A stretch of DNA of 64,000 nt from assembly GCF_024707125.1 (NCBI RefSeq), contig NZ_JANQAH010000007.1, positions 434,001 to 498,000 of the forward strand, read 5' to 3'. Position numbers and translations under genes: made by a program. Of the stretch, positions 9,202 to 16,991 are shown piece after piece. Positions within the stretch are counted from its first letter, which is position 1. Every line of letters begins with the position of its first letter. The notes beneath the pieces are model-generated. The model was not told the origin of the DNA and did not search any database. It was given only the letters and a program-made list of their open reading frames with translations. Origin of the DNA: Devosia sp. (GTDB taxonomy: Bacteria; Pseudomonadota; Alphaproteobacteria; Rhizobiales; Devosiaceae).

Positions 9202-9291
9202 GGGTAGGTGGCAGAGCGGTTGATTGCTCCGGTCTTGAAAACCGGCGAAGGTGAAAGCCTTCCGGGGGTTCGAATCCCTCCCTACCCGCCA
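9202..9291 (+). tRNA. tRNA-Ser (anticodon TGA)
   Basis: A 90-base class II tRNA with acceptor stem GGGTAGG pairing with CCTACCC, discriminator G and encoded CCA. The anticodon arm CCGGT-CTTGAAA-ACCGG places TGA at 9236-9238. A long variable arm and the T-loop GGTTCGAATCC follow. It reads UCA serine codons. Confidence 0.97.
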
Positions 9292-9379
9292 CCCTGCGCC
9301 CCCTGGGCTTCGGGTGGCAGGCCACCTGCGCAGGGTGATCTCCCGGAGCTGCGTTGCAGCGTAGGGAGACTGCGCGTTC

Positions 9380-9637
9380 ATGTGGTACGTTTATTTCCTG
9401 CAATTGGGGAATGACGACGTCTATGTCGGCTCAACCAACGATCTGAAACGACGCTTCGCCTCGCATCAGACTGGACAGGTGCCGTCGACCAAAGCGCACT
9501 TGCCTGCCGTACTGAAATCGTATGTTGCCGTTGAGACCGAGGAGCACGCGCGGGAGCTTGAGAGTTATTTCAAGTCCGGCTCGGGCAAGGCCATTGCTCA
9601 AAAAAGGCTCGTTCGGAGAGACAAGCGAACGGACTAG
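9380..9637 (+). CDS. Small GIY-YIG domain protein
   Basis: The 85-residue protein is a single GIY-YIG nuclease domain. WYVYFLQ stands for GIY and VYVGSTNDLKRRFASHQ supplies the YIG-like strand, catalytic arginine and helix. The acidic residue of the metal site is probably the Glu in HARELESYFKSGSGKA. This UPF0213/YhbQ-like class is common in bacteria with no settled role and possible DNA structure-specific nuclease activity. It begins 88 bases after tRNA-Ser, and GGGAG lies about 12 bases before its ATG. Confidence 0.85.
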   Translation: MWYVYFLQLGNDDVYVGSTNDLKRRFASHQTGQVPSTKAHLPAVLKSYVAVETEEHARELESYFKSGSGKAIAQKRLVRRDKRTD

Positions 9638-9762
9638 TCGTGGGGCATTTCCTATTCTCGCATCGCAGGCCTCCAGATGCGCGCGAAAACGCGCTTGAGC
9701 GGCTGGGCGCGATCGGGCTAAGAGGCGGATGATCCCGCTTCGTGACAGTCAGGAACGATGAA

Positions 9763-9999
9763 ATGAGCCGCAAGGAATTTGACGCATCGCGCATGCGGCG
9801 CATGAAGCGCATTGCAGCGCGTTATGACCTGACCATTCTGACTGCAGAAAAACTGAAGGTTTTGGGGCAGCCGGGCGGGCATGCCCTGCGGCACGATAAG
9901 ACCTTCAAAATTGTCTATGGTGATGTGCCCAAACCATTTTCTGCGTCGCTGGACGATATCGAGGCCTATCTCGACAAGCTTGAGGCGGGGGAAGAGTAA
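9763..9999 (+). CDS. Hypothetical small protein
   Basis: The 78-residue product is MSRKEFDASRMRRMKRIAAR and onward: a basic N-terminal helix, a middle with KLKVLGQPGGHALRHDK, and an acidic C-terminal end DDIEAYLDKLEAGEE. I do not recognise a family. The ATG at 9763 is chosen because AGGA lies eight bases before it; a GTG at 9742 is in frame but has no such site. It is preceded by 125 bases with no gene. Confidence 0.5.
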   Translation: MSRKEFDASRMRRMKRIAARYDLTILTAEKLKVLGQPGGHALRHDKTFKIVYGDVPKPFSASLDDIEAYLDKLEAGEE

Positions 10000-10156
10000 G
10001 CGAGGCTGACCTTTGGGGCAACTGAGCGAATGCCCCGTGCTGGTACATTCCGTTATTTATTCCGTAATAGGAATCGGCTCACACTGGTCTCGTAAGCTCA
10101 CTAGAGAAGTTCATCGTGTCTCTTAAGCGCTGAACGGTCTCTAGGTACTTGGATCG

Positions 10157-10196
10157 CGTTTTCGAAAGAAGCGGCTCGCCGCTTTTCCTCGAAACG
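10157..10196 (+). other. Imperfect 40-base hairpin before a small gene
   Basis: The outer arms CGTTTTCGA and TCGAAACG pair with one bulged T. An inner stem AAGCGGC-TC-GCCGCTT sits at its tip. The hairpin ends eight bases before the GGAGG that would initiate the small gene at 10217. It could be a terminator for upstream transcription or a 5' regulatory structure. The rest of 10000-10156 shows nothing I can support. Confidence 0.5.
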
Positions 10197-10216
10197 CTCT
10201 ATTGGAGGCGCGCACA

Positions 10217-10393
10217 GTGTTTACCTTGATCAACGCAGACGCCGACGAAGACGACGCCGAAATCACCGATCCCCAGGAAATCGCGGAATTGTTTGCGGCT
10301 ATAGCGGCCGTGGCAATCGAAACCATTGGCGCAGCCAATGTGCGCGAACTGTTCGATGCGGTGGTTGAACAGGAGGGTCGTGATCCCAATTAG
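10217..10393 (+). CDS. Hypothetical small acidic protein
   Basis: A 58-residue acidic protein from GTG: an Asp-rich start (NADADEDDAEITDP) and an amphipathic helix EIAELFAAIAAVAIETIGAA. The GGAGG at 10204-10208 is at ideal distance from the GTG, so translation is plausible; a TTG at 10202 in frame would overlap that site. No family is recognised. It lies alone between a hairpin and the pxp operon. Confidence 0.4.
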   Translation: MFTLINADADEDDAEITDPQEIAELFAAIAAVAIETIGAANVRELFDAVVEQEGRDPN

Positions 10394-10538
10394 CGCTTCT
10401 TTTCAATTCCTCTGCGGGCGCCACTGAAGCGACGTCCGCCATCGGCCCAGTGCCGAACCTGCTTTCTGCCTTGGCGAGGCATCCTGGATCCGCAAGGACC
10501 TGACCTCGCCGGGGCAATTTCCGCGGGGGACGCAGATA

Positions 10539-11204
10539 GTGGGGCAAATGCAAATCCTGCCGGAACGGCCCATGGTGCAGACGCTGGGCGACAGCACCAT
10601 TCTCGTGCGATTCGGCAGTCGCCTCGACGAAAATGCCAATCGTCGGGCCATCGGCTTTGCGGCCGCGCTTGAGAGCGAACCGGTCGCAGGAATAGTCGAG
10701 ATCGTGCCGAGCCTTGTTTCGGTGCTCTTGCGGTATGACCCGCTGATTTCACGACATCAGGATATTGAAGGCGAAATCCGGCTGCGGCTGCATGGGGCGC
10801 TGGAGGATCTGGCGGGGGCCACACGTCGGATTGGCGTGCGTTTCGGCGGCGAGACGGGGCCGGACCTTGAGGAGGTCGCTGGCTTGCTGAAGGTTTCTGC
10901 AGAAGAATTTATGGCGCGGCACAATGCAGTGCCGCTGCGCGTGCTGGCGACCGGCTTTGCGCCGGGTTTTGTCTATTGCGGATTTCATCCCGAGACGCTG
11001 GTCCTGCCACGGCGGGACAAGGTGCGCGCTCTCGTGCCGGCAGGGAGCGTGCTCTTTGCCGCTGGGCAGACGGCGATTGCCGCTACTGATATTCCGACTG
11101 GCTGGCACGTGATCGGGCACACCGATTTTTCCAATTTCAATCCGGCTGCGGAGCCGCCGACGCGGCTGCGGGCGGGCGATAGCGTCCGCTTTGAGGTGAC
11201 CTGA
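10539..11204 (+). CDS. pxpB: 5-oxoprolinase subunit PxpB (KipI-like)
   Basis: This 221-residue protein has the carboxyltransferase C/D (KipI) domain signature with RVLATGFAPGFVYCGFHPE near residues 130-148. It ends with TGWHVIGHTDFSNFNP and the usual RAGDSVRFEV. With PxpA and PxpC it forms the ATP-dependent 5-oxoprolinase that opens 5-oxoproline to glutamate in the cytoplasm. The GTG at 10539 has a G-rich site about nine bases upstream; an ATG three codons later is an alternative. The next gene starts immediately after the stop. Confidence 0.93.
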   Translation: MGQMQILPERPMVQTLGDSTILVRFGSRLDENANRRAIGFAAALESEPVAGIVEIVPSLVSVLLRYDPLISRHQDIEGEIRLRLHGALEDLAGATRRIGVRFGGETGPDLEEVAGLLKVSAEEFMARHNAVPLRVLATGFAPGFVYCGFHPETLVLPRRDKVRALVPAGSVLFAAGQTAIAATDIPTGWHVIGHTDFSNFNPAAEPPTRLRAGDSVRFEVT

Positions 11205-12107
11205 GTGACAGCAACTCTGGTCATCGATCGGGCGGGGCCACTCGTCACTGTTCAGGATGCAGGGCGGTTCGGCTATCTCGCTCATGGCATCAGCGCGTCG
11301 GGGCCGATGGATGCCGGTGCTTTCAAGCGGGCAGGATTGCTGGCGGGAAGCGGCGAGACAGCAGGCATCGAGTTTTCGATGCTGGGGCTCGATCTGACCG
11401 TTGCCGAAGGCGAAGCCGTGATGGGCTGGGACGGCGGAACCTTCGAGGTTTCGATCAATGGGCGGACGCAGAGCTGGCCAGGCTCAGCACTATTGGCTGC
11501 GGGTGACAGGCTGAGCATTTCGGCTGCTACGGGGGGCAATTACGGCTATCTGCGCTTTGGCGGCGAGATTGATGTGCCCGTGGTGATGGGCAGCCGAGCG
11601 ACCAGCATGCGGGCGCGGATCGGCGGGCTGGAAGGGCGAGCGCTCAGGGCGGGCGACAGGTTGGCGGTCATCGGGGATGGAGAGGCATCGGGGCCGGTCG
11701 CAGCGCGCCCGAGGGTGGAGGGGCCGATCCGCTTCGTCTGGGGCCTGCATGCCGAGGTCTTCAGCGCGGAATTGCGAGAGAAATTCGTACCCAGCGCGTT
11801 TCGCATTTCTTCGATGATGGATCGCATGGGGGTGCGGCTGCGTGACGAGACGGCGGTCTTTGCAGAGGCGCGGATATTGTCGCTGGTGTCGGACCCCATC
11901 GTCGTGGGTGATATTCAGATTCTTGGCGATGGCACGCCGATCGTGCTTGGGCGCGACCATCAGCCGACAGGCGGCTATCCGCGGATCGGCACGATCATTT
12001 CGGCTGACCTCGACCGGTTTTTCCAGCTTCGTCCCAATGCGGAGCTTGTGTTCGCGCCGGTAGGAACAGATCATGCCCAGGCTTTGTTGCGGAGCGGAAT
12101 TGCATGA
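11205..12107 (+). CDS. pxpC: 5-oxoprolinase subunit PxpC (KipA-like)
   Basis: This 300-residue carboxyltransferase A/B (KipA) domain protein begins VIDRAGPLVTVQDAGRFGYLAHGISASGPMD, characteristic of the family. It contains the late motif DPIVVGDIQILGDGTPIVLGRDHQPTGGYPRIG. It partners PxpB in 5-oxoproline cleavage. It starts with GTG directly after the pxpB stop and overlaps the pxpA start by four bases, so all three are a tight operon in the order B-C-A. Confidence 0.93.
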   Translation: MTATLVIDRAGPLVTVQDAGRFGYLAHGISASGPMDAGAFKRAGLLAGSGETAGIEFSMLGLDLTVAEGEAVMGWDGGTFEVSINGRTQSWPGSALLAAGDRLSISAATGGNYGYLRFGGEIDVPVVMGSRATSMRARIGGLEGRALRAGDRLAVIGDGEASGPVAARPRVEGPIRFVWGLHAEVFSAELREKFVPSAFRISSMMDRMGVRLRDETAVFAEARILSLVSDPIVVGDIQILGDGTPIVLGRDHQPTGGYPRIGTIISADLDRFFQLRPNAELVFAPVGTDHAQALLRSGIA

Positions 12108-12928
12108 CCAGCATAGATCTCAACGCCGATCTCGGCGAAGGCATGGGCACGGATGATGATCTGCTGGGAATTGTGTCGAGCGCCTCGATCGCCTGTGGCG
12201 GTCACGCGGGCGATGCGCAGACGATCCGGCATATCCTGAAGCTGTGCAAGGCGCGGGGGATTCGGGCCGGCGCGCATCCGGGCTATGCCGACAAGCCGCG
12301 TTTTGGCCGGTTTCGCCTGGTGATGCCGCTGGACCAGCTTATCGGCCAGGTGCGCAACCAGATGTTTCTCATTCGCCATATCGCCAGCGAAGTGGATGTG
12401 CCGCTGTCCTATGTGAAATTGCACGGGGCCTTGGCGAACCAGACAGCGGAAGAGCTGGCCCTGGCGGTTGCCGTTTTTGCCGCCGTGCAGGCGATGGACG
12501 AGAAAATGGCGGTGCTGGCGCTGGACAATAGCGAACAGGTGCGGGCGGCCAAGGCGGTCGGCGTGCCGCTGATCCGGGAAGCCTATGCAGACCGTGCCTA
12601 TACGGCCGAGGGGCTGCTGGTGCCGCGGGCGCAGGAGGGCGCGGTCATTCACGATGCGGATGCGGTCATCGAGCGATGCTTGCGGTTGGCGCAGAGGGGA
12701 GAGATCGTGGCGATCGACGGGACGGTGCTGAAATCTGGCGCACGGTCCATCTGCCTCCATGGCGATACGCCCGGCGCAGTCGATCTGGCGCGCGAAGTAC
12801 GCGATGCGCTGGAAGGCGAGGGGATCACCATTGCCGCTGAGCCGCCGGAAGAGGATTTACCCTGGGCCTCTCAAGGGGGAGAGGGTGAAATCGGCGAAAT
12901 GCCTTTGGGTTTGAAAGACCCAGGGTAG
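12104..12928 (+). CDS. pxpA: 5-oxoprolinase subunit PxpA (LamB/YcsF family)
   Basis: The protein opens IDLNADLGEGMGTDDDLLGIVSSASIACGGHAGDAQTI, the LamB/YcsF signature with metal- and substrate-binding acidic and histidine residues. It retains VKLHGALANQ and SICLHGDTPGA. At 274 residues it is slightly longer than usual: the last 25 or so residues (after AAEPPEEDLPW) are low-complexity and look like a read-through tail. It completes the oxoprolinase complex, which clears damage-derived 5-oxoproline. Confidence 0.93.
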   Translation: MTSIDLNADLGEGMGTDDDLLGIVSSASIACGGHAGDAQTIRHILKLCKARGIRAGAHPGYADKPRFGRFRLVMPLDQLIGQVRNQMFLIRHIASEVDVPLSYVKLHGALANQTAEELALAVAVFAAVQAMDEKMAVLALDNSEQVRAAKAVGVPLIREAYADRAYTAEGLLVPRAQEGAVIHDADAVIERCLRLAQRGEIVAIDGTVLKSGARSICLHGDTPGAVDLAREVRDALEGEGITIAAEPPEEDLPWASQGGEGEIGEMPLGLKDPG

Positions 12929-12966
12929 CTTGGGGGCGTGGGAAGATCCCGCGCCTTCAGTGTTCA

Positions 12967-13094
12967 AGTAGTCCTCATGGTGAGGTGGGAAGCGTAGCGC
13001 AGCCTCGAACCACGAGGACGTGGCACTTGGCCATCGGTGGCACGCCCCCGCCCTTCGAGGCCGCTCCGCGGCACCTCAGGGTGAGGGCTACTAG
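12967..13094. repeat. Large imperfect palindromic repeat element
   Basis: Inverted arms of about 45 bases (about 12967-13012 and 13050-13094) share blocks AGTAG, CCTCA, TGAGGTG, AGCG and CCTCGAA. The inner part contains a shorter imperfect palindrome around GTGGCAC. It separates the convergent pxp and liv operons. This resembles the long CTCA/TGAGG palindromes common between genes in Hyphomicrobiales. I see no second copy in this window. Confidence 0.8.
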
Positions 13095-13107
13095 AAGACT
13101 GGCCTCG

Positions 13108-13875
13108 TTAGATCGCCAGGTATTCGTGCCTTAGCTCCGTATTGTCCAAGACCTCCTTGGCGGTGCCGGCGAAGACGACTTCGCCGGTGTCGAGGATGAC
13201 GGCGCGATCGGCCAGTTTCAGCGCGGCGACGGCGTTTTGCTCGACGATGATGGTGGTGATCCCCAGCGGCTTGATCGAATGCAGGATGCGTTCGATTTCG
13301 TGCACGATGACCGGGGCCAGGCCTTCATAGGGTTCATCAAGAAGCAGGAGTTTCAGGTCGCGGGCCAGGGCGCGGGCGATGGCGAGCATCTGCTGTTCGC
13401 CGCCGGAGAGGGTGACGCCTTCCTGGGTGCGGCGCTCGGCAAGACGCGGAAAGCTTTCGTAGATCTGTTCGAGGCTCCAGCCATTGCCGGGGGCGACCTT
13501 GGCGAGGGTGATGTTTTCCTCGACGGTCAGACCCTGGATGATGCGGCGATCTTCAGGCACGAGCTGGATGCCGGAGCGGGCAGCCTCAAAACTCTTCATC
13601 TGGTGGATGGGCATTCCATCGAGCCAGATTTCGCCCTGGCGCATCTGCGGGTTATCGGTGCGGGCGATGGTGCGCAGGGTGGAGGTTTTGCCGGCGCCGT
13701 TGCGGCCGAGCAGGGCCAGGATTTCGCCCTTGCGCACGTCGAGCGAGACGCCCTGCACGATGTAGCTCTCGCCGTAATAGGCGTGCATGTCGCGCACCGA
13801 GAAGAACGGGCGGGTGGTTTCGATCTCTGCGGCGTGACTGACGGTGGTTTCGGTTGTCATGGCGATGGAACTCAT
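13108..13875 (-). CDS. livF: Branched-chain amino acid-type ABC transporter ATPase (LivF)
   Basis: The 255-residue ATPase has Walker A LLGRNGAGKTST (near residue 58), signature VTLSGGEQQMLAIARALA and Walker B LKLLLLDEPYEGLAP, with the LivF-type ending. It energises import by the LivHM permease. The ATG at 13875 is chosen because GGAGGAG lies eight bases upstream and because it overlaps the livG stop as TGATG. A longer frame up to 14145 overlaps livG in another frame and is not real. About 25 extra N-terminal residues precede the usual start of the domain. Confidence 0.93.
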   Translation of the reverse strand: MSSIAMTTETTVSHAAEIETTRPFFSVRDMHAYYGESYIVQGVSLDVRKGEILALLGRNGAGKTSTLRTIARTDNPQMRQGEIWLDGMPIHQMKSFEAARSGIQLVPEDRRIIQGLTVEENITLAKVAPGNGWSLEQIYESFPRLAERRTQEGVTLSGGEQQMLAIARALARDLKLLLLDEPYEGLAPVIVHEIERILHSIKPLGITTIIVEQNAVAALKLADRAVILDTGEVVFAGTAKEVLDNTELRHEYLAI

Positions 13876-14639
13876 CAATGGGCTCCTCCGAGATAGGCTT
13901 CCTGCACTTTTGGATTGCCGCGCACTTCGTCGGGCGAGCCATCGGCGATGATGCGGCCCTGGGCGAGCACGGAAATCTTGTCGGCCAGCGAGAAGACGAC
14001 GTGCATGTCGTGCTCGATGATGACCTTGGTCATGCCGCGGCTCTTGATCTTCTTGAGCAGTTCGATGGTCGTGTTGGTGTCGTGACGGCTCATGCCGGCC
14101 GTGGGCTCGTCGAGCAGCAGCAGGCGTGGATGCTGGATGAGGCACATGGCCAGTTCCATGCGCCGCTTGTCGCCGCGGCTGAGGCTGCCGGCCAGCATTT
14201 CGCGGCGCGTGATCATGCCCACATCTTCGAGCATGTGCTCGGCCTCGGCGCGAATGCCCGTTTCGCTGTCGAGCGAACGCAGCATATTGAGCTTGAACAT
14301 GCCGTCGCGCTTGGCGAGGGCCGGGATCATGACATTGTGCAGCACCGAGAGGTCAGCAAAGATTTCCGGCGTCTGGAAGACGCGGGCAATGCCGAGTTGG
14401 TTGATCTGGTAGGGCTTTCTGCCGGTGAGAACCGTGCCATCGAAGACGACCTGGCCGCTCGTCGGCGCCAGCTTGCCGATGATGACGTTGAGCAGGGTCG
14501 ATTTGCCGGCCCCGTTGGGCCCGATGATGGCGTGGGTCTTGCCCTCTTCGACTTGCAGGTCGATGTCGGCGAGGGCGTGCAGGCCACCGAAGCGCTTGTG
14601 GACGTCTGCGACGTGCAGGACGACGTTGGATTTTTCCAT
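13875..14639 (-). CDS. livG: Branched-chain amino acid-type ABC transporter ATPase (LivG)
   Basis: This 254-residue ATPase has Walker A IIGPNGAGKSTLLNV, the LivG-specific ARVFQTPEIFADLSVLHNV region, the signature LSRGDKRRMELAM and Walker B LLLLDEPTAGMSRHDT. The signature reads LSRGD rather than LSGGE, a small departure from consensus that is also seen in some LIV-type ATPases. It works with LivF. It starts 11 bases after the livM stop. Confidence 0.93.
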   Translation of the reverse strand: MEKSNVVLHVADVHKRFGGLHALADIDLQVEEGKTHAIIGPNGAGKSTLLNVIIGKLAPTSGQVVFDGTVLTGRKPYQINQLGIARVFQTPEIFADLSVLHNVMIPALAKRDGMFKLNMLRSLDSETGIRAEAEHMLEDVGMITRREMLAGSLSRGDKRRMELAMCLIQHPRLLLLDEPTAGMSRHDTNTTIELLKKIKSRGMTKVIIEHDMHVVFSLADKISVLAQGRIIADGSPDEVRGNPKVQEAYLGGAH

Positions 14640-14650
14640 TTTCTTTCGTC

Positions 14651-15793
14651 CTACTCTGCGGGTTGGGTGCGGGCGCTGGGTTTGGCGCTCGATGAGCCGG
14701 AGCGACGGAAGGCAGCGGCGATGCGCCGGACGCCCTCCATGATGCCGCCGGGCAGGAAGATCACCACGATGACGAAGGCGAGGCCCAGGGTGAGGTGCCA
14801 GCCATCGCCCACGAACTTGCTGGTAATCTTGACCACGACATCGGCCACGCCCTCAGGAAGAAAACTCCAGAAGCGGGCGAGGATGTTGTCGTTGAGCGCG
14901 GAGAGGATGTTTTCGAAATATTTGATGATCCAGGCGCCGATGACCGGGCCGACTAGCGTGCCGACGCCACCCAGAATGGTCATGAGCACCACTTCACCCG
15001 AGGCGGTCCACTGCATGCGCTCGGCGCCGGCCAGCGGGTCGGTGACGGCGAGGAGGGCACCGGCGAGGCCAGCATACATGCCCGAGATGACGAAAGCCGA
15101 CAACGCATAGGGACGGGTGTTGAAGCCGGTGAACTGCATGCGCGTCTGGTTGGATTTTATAGCCTTCAACATCATGCCGAAGGGCGAGCCGGCAATACGC
15201 TGGGCGATGAAGAAACTCAGGATCAGGAAGCCGGCGCAGAAATAGAAGCCGGCATAGCCGCCGAGCTGTTGACCGAGAAGAGTAGGAACGGGCTGACCCG
15301 AAAAGGTCTGGCCCATGGCGGCATCGAGGAAGCGCGGATCGGCCAGCGTCAATTGCAGGCCGGTTTCGCCATTGGTGATGGGCGTCAGCACCGAATAGGC
15401 GAGGTTGTAGCTCATCTGCGCGAAGGCGAGCGTGAGGATCGAGAAGTAGATGCCCGAGCGGCGAAGGCAGAGGAAGCCGATGATCAGGGCGAAGAGGCCC
15501 GAGATCAGCACGGCAAATATCATGGCCGGGATGGCGTCGAGCGTCAGGAGCTTGAAGGACCAGACGGCGGCATAGGAGCCGACGCCGAAGAAGGCGGCGT
15601 GGCCGAAGCTGAGATAGCCCGTGAGGCCAAAGAGGATGTTGAAGCCGACGGCGAAGATGCCGAAGATCATGAAGCGCTGCAGCAGGTCCGGATAGCCGGC
15701 GCCGAAGGGCGCCAGCCAGATCGGCATGGCAAGCACCACCACGGTGAAGCCGAGGAACAAGAAGAGATCGTTGCGGGACATGAAAGTGGTCAT
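14651..15793 (-). CDS. livM: LIV-type ABC transporter permease (LivM)
   Basis: This 380-residue membrane protein has about ten hydrophobic segments and the LivM family core [18 protein letters not shown] and [20 protein letters not shown]. The motif [15 protein letters not shown] is close to the end. The C-terminal 30 residues are basic and Ser/Ala-rich and face the cytoplasm. It pairs with LivH as the translocation pore. One base separates it from livH. Confidence 0.92.
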   Translation of the reverse strand: MTTFMSRNDLFLFLGFTVVVLAMPIWLAPFGAGYPDLLQRFMIFGIFAVGFNILFGLTGYLSFGHAAFFGVGSYAAVWSFKLLTLDAIPAMIFAVLISGLFALIIGFLCLRRSGIYFSILTLAFAQMSYNLAYSVLTPITNGETGLQLTLADPRFLDAAMGQTFSGQPVPTLLGQQLGGYAGFYFCAGFLILSFFIAQRIAGSPFGMMLKAIKSNQTRMQFTGFNTRPYALSAFVISGMYAGLAGALLAVTDPLAGAERMQWTASGEVVLMTILGGVGTLVGPVIGAWIIKYFENILSALNDNILARFWSFLPEGVADVVVKITSKFVGDGWHLTLGLAFVIVVIFLPGGIMEGVRRIAAAFRRSGSSSAKPSARTQPAE

Positions 15794-15794
15794 G

Positions 15795-16826
15795 TCAGGC
15801 CTCCATCACGCCGCGCCGGCCCATGAGGCCACGGGGGCGAACCAGAAGAATGATGACGGCGACGAGATAGATGATGATCTGGTCGATGCCGGGGAAGATC
15901 GCTTTCACCTGGTTCATGGAGGCGAAGGACTGCAAAATGCCGAGGAGGAAGCCTGCGGCGACGGCGCCCGGCAGGGAACCCATGCCGCCGACCACGACGA
16001 CCACGAAGGAGAGGACGAGGAAGTCCATGCCGAGGTGATAGTTGGGCGGTAGCAGCGGGGTGTACATGACGCCCGCCATGCCGGCGACGACGGCGGCGAG
16101 GCCGAACATGATGGTGAAGCGACGATCGATATTGATGCCGAGGAGCCCGACCGTTTCACGATCGGCCATGCCGGCGCGGACGACCATGCCAAAGGTGGTG
16201 AATTGCAGGAAGGCAAAGACGCCACCGATGACGACGCCAGCGAAGACGAAATAGATCAGGCGCCAGACCGGATAGGTGATGACATTGGCCTGCATGCCGA
16301 GCCACGCGCCGATATCGGCAGCGCCGCGGAGGTCCGTGGGCATGGGTTGGGGAATGGGATTGGGGCCGAAGACGGACTTGATGACTTCCTGGGCCACGAT
16401 GGCGAGGCCGAAGGTGACCAAGATCTGTTCGGCGTGGGTGCGCTTGTAAAAGTGCTTGATGATGCCGCGTTCGAGCCCGATGCCGACCAGGAGCATGATC
16501 GGGATGGTGATGAGGATCGATAGTGGCACGGAGTAATTGACCAGCACCGCGCCGAAATCACCGAGCCAGGCTTGAACCAGCGGTTCGCGCACTTCGAGCG
16601 GCGCGCCCCAGGGCGAGAGCTTTTCGGGGTCGATGGTGACCGTTTCCATGGTGAGGAACATGCGCACGGTGACGGCGCAGAAGGCGCCGAGCATGAACAG
16701 GGCGCCATGGGCGAAATTGACGACGCCCAGTGTGCCGAACACCAGGGTGAGGCCGAGGGCGATCAGCGCATAGGCGGCGCCTTTGTCGAGCCCATTGAGA
16801 AATTGCAGAAAGATGATTTCGAACAT
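15795..16826 (-). CDS. livH: LIV-type ABC transporter permease (LivH)
   Basis: The 343-residue permease has the LivH hallmarks [32 protein letters not shown] at its start and [22 protein letters not shown] near its end. A periplasmic loop of about 50 residues ([24 protein letters not shown]) after the second helix is longer than in E. coli LivH. It is the first permease gene after the binding-protein gene, from which it is separated by 165 bases holding two hairpins. Confidence 0.92.
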   Translation of the reverse strand: MFEIIFLQFLNGLDKGAAYALIALGLTLVFGTLGVVNFAHGALFMLGAFCAVTVRMFLTMETVTIDPEKLSPWGAPLEVREPLVQAWLGDFGAVLVNYSVPLSILITIPIMLLVGIGLERGIIKHFYKRTHAEQILVTFGLAIVAQEVIKSVFGPNPIPQPMPTDLRGAADIGAWLGMQANVITYPVWRLIYFVFAGVVIGGVFAFLQFTTFGMVVRAGMADRETVGLLGINIDRRFTIMFGLAAVVAGMAGVMYTPLLPPNYHLGMDFLVLSFVVVVVGGMGSLPGAVAAGFLLGILQSFASMNQVKAIFPGIDQIIIYLVAVIILLVRPRGLMGRRGVMEA

Positions 16827-16873
16827 CGGATGCTCCAGCGTCGCCGAAAGGCACGAGGTCTCCCAGGAGCGTC

Positions 16874-16962
16874 ACCGCCGGGATTAACCCGGCGGTCCAT
16901 GGGCGCGGCGGCATCCCATGGATTGCCCGGTCAGCGGATCAAGTCCGAGGAGACCGGGCAAT
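16874..16962 (-). other. Two strong hairpins between binding-protein and permease genes
   Basis: The first is a perfect 9-bp stem (ACCGCCGGG, loop ATTAA, CCCGGCGGT, 16874-16896). The second is a perfect 10-bp stem (ATTGCCCGGT at 16922-16931, ACCGGGCAAT at 16953-16962). Neither has a T-run on the minus strand, so they are not typical terminators. Such stem-loops after a periplasmic binding-protein gene commonly stabilise its mRNA and lower permease expression. That role is inferred. Confidence 0.7.
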
Positions 16963-16991
16963 GACGATGCTTGGGAGCGTCGACTACACTC

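Noticed and set aside
9292..10538. Attachment-site duplicate of the tRNA-Ser 3' end
   Set aside because: No second copy of the tRNA 3' end sequence was found downstream, and there is no integrase.
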